Notes under the pieces: generated by a model
Told to the model about the DNA's origin: nothing
Seen by the model: only the letters and a program-made list of their open reading frames with translations
Database searches by the model: none
Part shown: positions 4,880 through 5,690 of the stretch, one piece after another
How the letters are laid out: every line of letters starts with the position of its first letter
Numbering within the stretch: the stretch's first letter is position 1
Translations under genes and position numbers: made by a program
Origin: JAKGBX01 sp965366835
GTDB taxonomy: Bacteria > Pseudomonadota > Alphaproteobacteria > Rhodobacterales > Rhodobacteraceae
Length of the DNA: 5,690 nt
Assembly (NCBI GenBank): GCA_965366835.1
Contig: CBDUGF010000164.1
Location: 1 to 5,690, forward strand
Direction of reading: 5' to 3'

Positions 4880-5690
4880 TCAGAGAATGCCCGGCAAATC
4901 CAGCCCGTGCTCGCGGGCGCAATCCAATGCGTCCTCGTAGCCCGCATCGGCATGGCGCCACACCCCCGAAGCCGGGTCGTTCCACAACACCCGCTCCAGC
5001 CGCCGCGCCGCGTCCTCTGATCCATCGGCACAGATCACCATCCCGGCATGCTGCGAAAAGCCCATGCCGACCCCGCCGCCATGATGCAGGCTCACCCAGG
5101 TGGCGCCGCTCGCGGTGTTGATCAGCGCATTCAGCAGCGGCCAGTCGGAGACAGCATCCGAGCCGTCCTTCATCGCCTCGGTCTCGCGGTTGGGCGAGGC
5201 GACAGAGCCGGAATCCAGATGATCGCGCCCGATCACCACCGGCGCGCTCAATTCGCCGCTGGCCACCATCGCGTTGAACTTTAGCCCCGCCTTGTGACGC
5301 TCGCCGAGGCCGATCCAGCAGATCCGCGCTGGCAGCCCCTGAAACGCGATCCGTTCGCGGGCCATGTCGAGCCAGCGGTGCAGATGTTCGTTGTCGGGGA
5401 ACAGCTCCTTCATCGCCGCATCGGTCTTGTAGATATCCTCGGGATCGCCGGACAGCGCACACCAGCGGAACGGCCCGACCCCGCGGCAGAACAGGGGCCG
5501 GATATAGGCCGGAACGAAGCCGGGGAAGGCAAACGCATTGTCGAGCCCTTCGTCCTTCGCCACCTGCCGGATGTTGTTGCCATAATCCAGCGTCGGCACT
5601 CCGGCGTTCCAGAAATCCACCATCGCCGCCACATGGGTTTTCATCGACGCGCGCGCCGCCTTTTCCACCGCCTTGGGGTCGCTCTCCTGC
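4880..5690 (-). CDS. hutU: Urocanate hydratase, C-terminal half (partial, N-terminus beyond right edge)
   Basis: Urocanase converts urocanate to 4-imidazolone-5-propionate, the second step of histidine degradation, in the cytoplasm with a tightly bound NAD+. The visible 269 residues correspond to roughly the last half of a protein of about 556 residues. Conserved stretches follow family order: VPTLDYGNNIRQ, NAFAFPGFVPAYIRPLFCRGVGPFRW, LSGDPEDIYKTD, QGLPARICWIGLGER, VIGRDHLDSGSVASPNRETEAM, GATWVSLHHGGGVGMGFSQHAGMV and the ending LDLPGIL. The Cys in ARICWIGLG aligns with the essential Cys410 of Pseudomonas urocanase. The frame continues open to the right edge (QESDPKAVEK at the edge), so no start is in the window; a GTG at 5668 is internal. 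It is the last gene of its transcript here, and other hut genes would be expected to the right. Confidence 0.97.
   Translation of the reverse strand, partial: QESDPKAVEKAARASMKTHVAAMVDFWNAGVPTLDYGNNIRQVAKDEGLDNAFAFPGFVPAYIRPLFCRGVGPFRWCALSGDPEDIYKTDAAMKELFPDNEHLHRWLDMARERIAFQGLPARICWIGLGERHKAGLKFNAMVASGELSAPVVIGRDHLDSGSVASPNRETEAMKDGSDAVSDWPLLNALINTASGATWVSLHHGGGVGMGFSQHAGMVICADGSEDAARRLERVLWNDPASGVWRHADAGYEDALDCAREHGLDLPGIL

Noticed and set aside
3876..5462. A 528-codon open frame on the minus strand spanning the gap and part of hutU
   Set aside because: It overlaps hutU in a different frame, has the Arg/Ala/Gly-rich composition of a GC-rich shadow frame, and shows no family motif.

Overview
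The window is GC-rich by eye outside the gene-free stretches, with start sites preceded by strong purine-rich ribosome binding sites. Its gene content is catabolic. Protein style and gene set suggest an alphaproteobacterium, most likely Rhodobacteraceae (roseobacter group). That assignment is inference from the look of the proteins, not from a search.

Layout, left to right: (1) a gamma-glutamyltransferase-family gene on the minus strand, cut by the left edge (1-1003), with its own leader and a consensus -10 box; (2) about 350 bases without a convincing gene, holding several short palindromes; (3) an FMN-dependent L-lactate dehydrogenase (lldD) on the minus strand (1351-2517); (4) a 134-base divergent promoter region with an operator-like inverted repeat; (5) a small MaoC-family hydratase on the plus strand (2652-3089); (6) a phytanoyl-CoA dioxygenase-family Fe(II)/2-oxoglutarate oxygenase on the minus strand (3097-3891), convergent with the MaoC gene and only 7 bases from it; (7) 988 bases without a credible gene (3892-4879); (8) the C-terminal half of urocanate hydratase (hutU) on the minus strand (4880-5690), cut by the right edge.

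The most notable part is region 7. Between 3972 and 4374 it carries six DnaA-box-like 9-mers. Two fit TTATNCACA exactly, and three more differ from TTATCCACA at one position. Three of the six stand in the same orientation at 11- and 12-base steps (4178-4209) and are followed by the most AT-rich tract of the window (about 4251-4320, 28 of 70 bases G or C). This is the architecture of a DnaA-dependent replication origin. I propose it as a candidate oriC lying between hutU and the phytanoyl-CoA dioxygenase gene. A secondary-replicon origin or a DnaA-titration or DnaA-regulatory locus are the main alternatives.

The genes do not form one operon. hutU is the downstream end of a histidine-degradation transcript entering from the right. 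lldD and the MaoC gene are divergently transcribed. The oxygenase gene and the gamma-glutamyltransferase gene appear to be separate units. Shared themes are use of organic acids, amino acids and acyl-CoA compounds, but no pathway linking all five genes can be read from the sequence.
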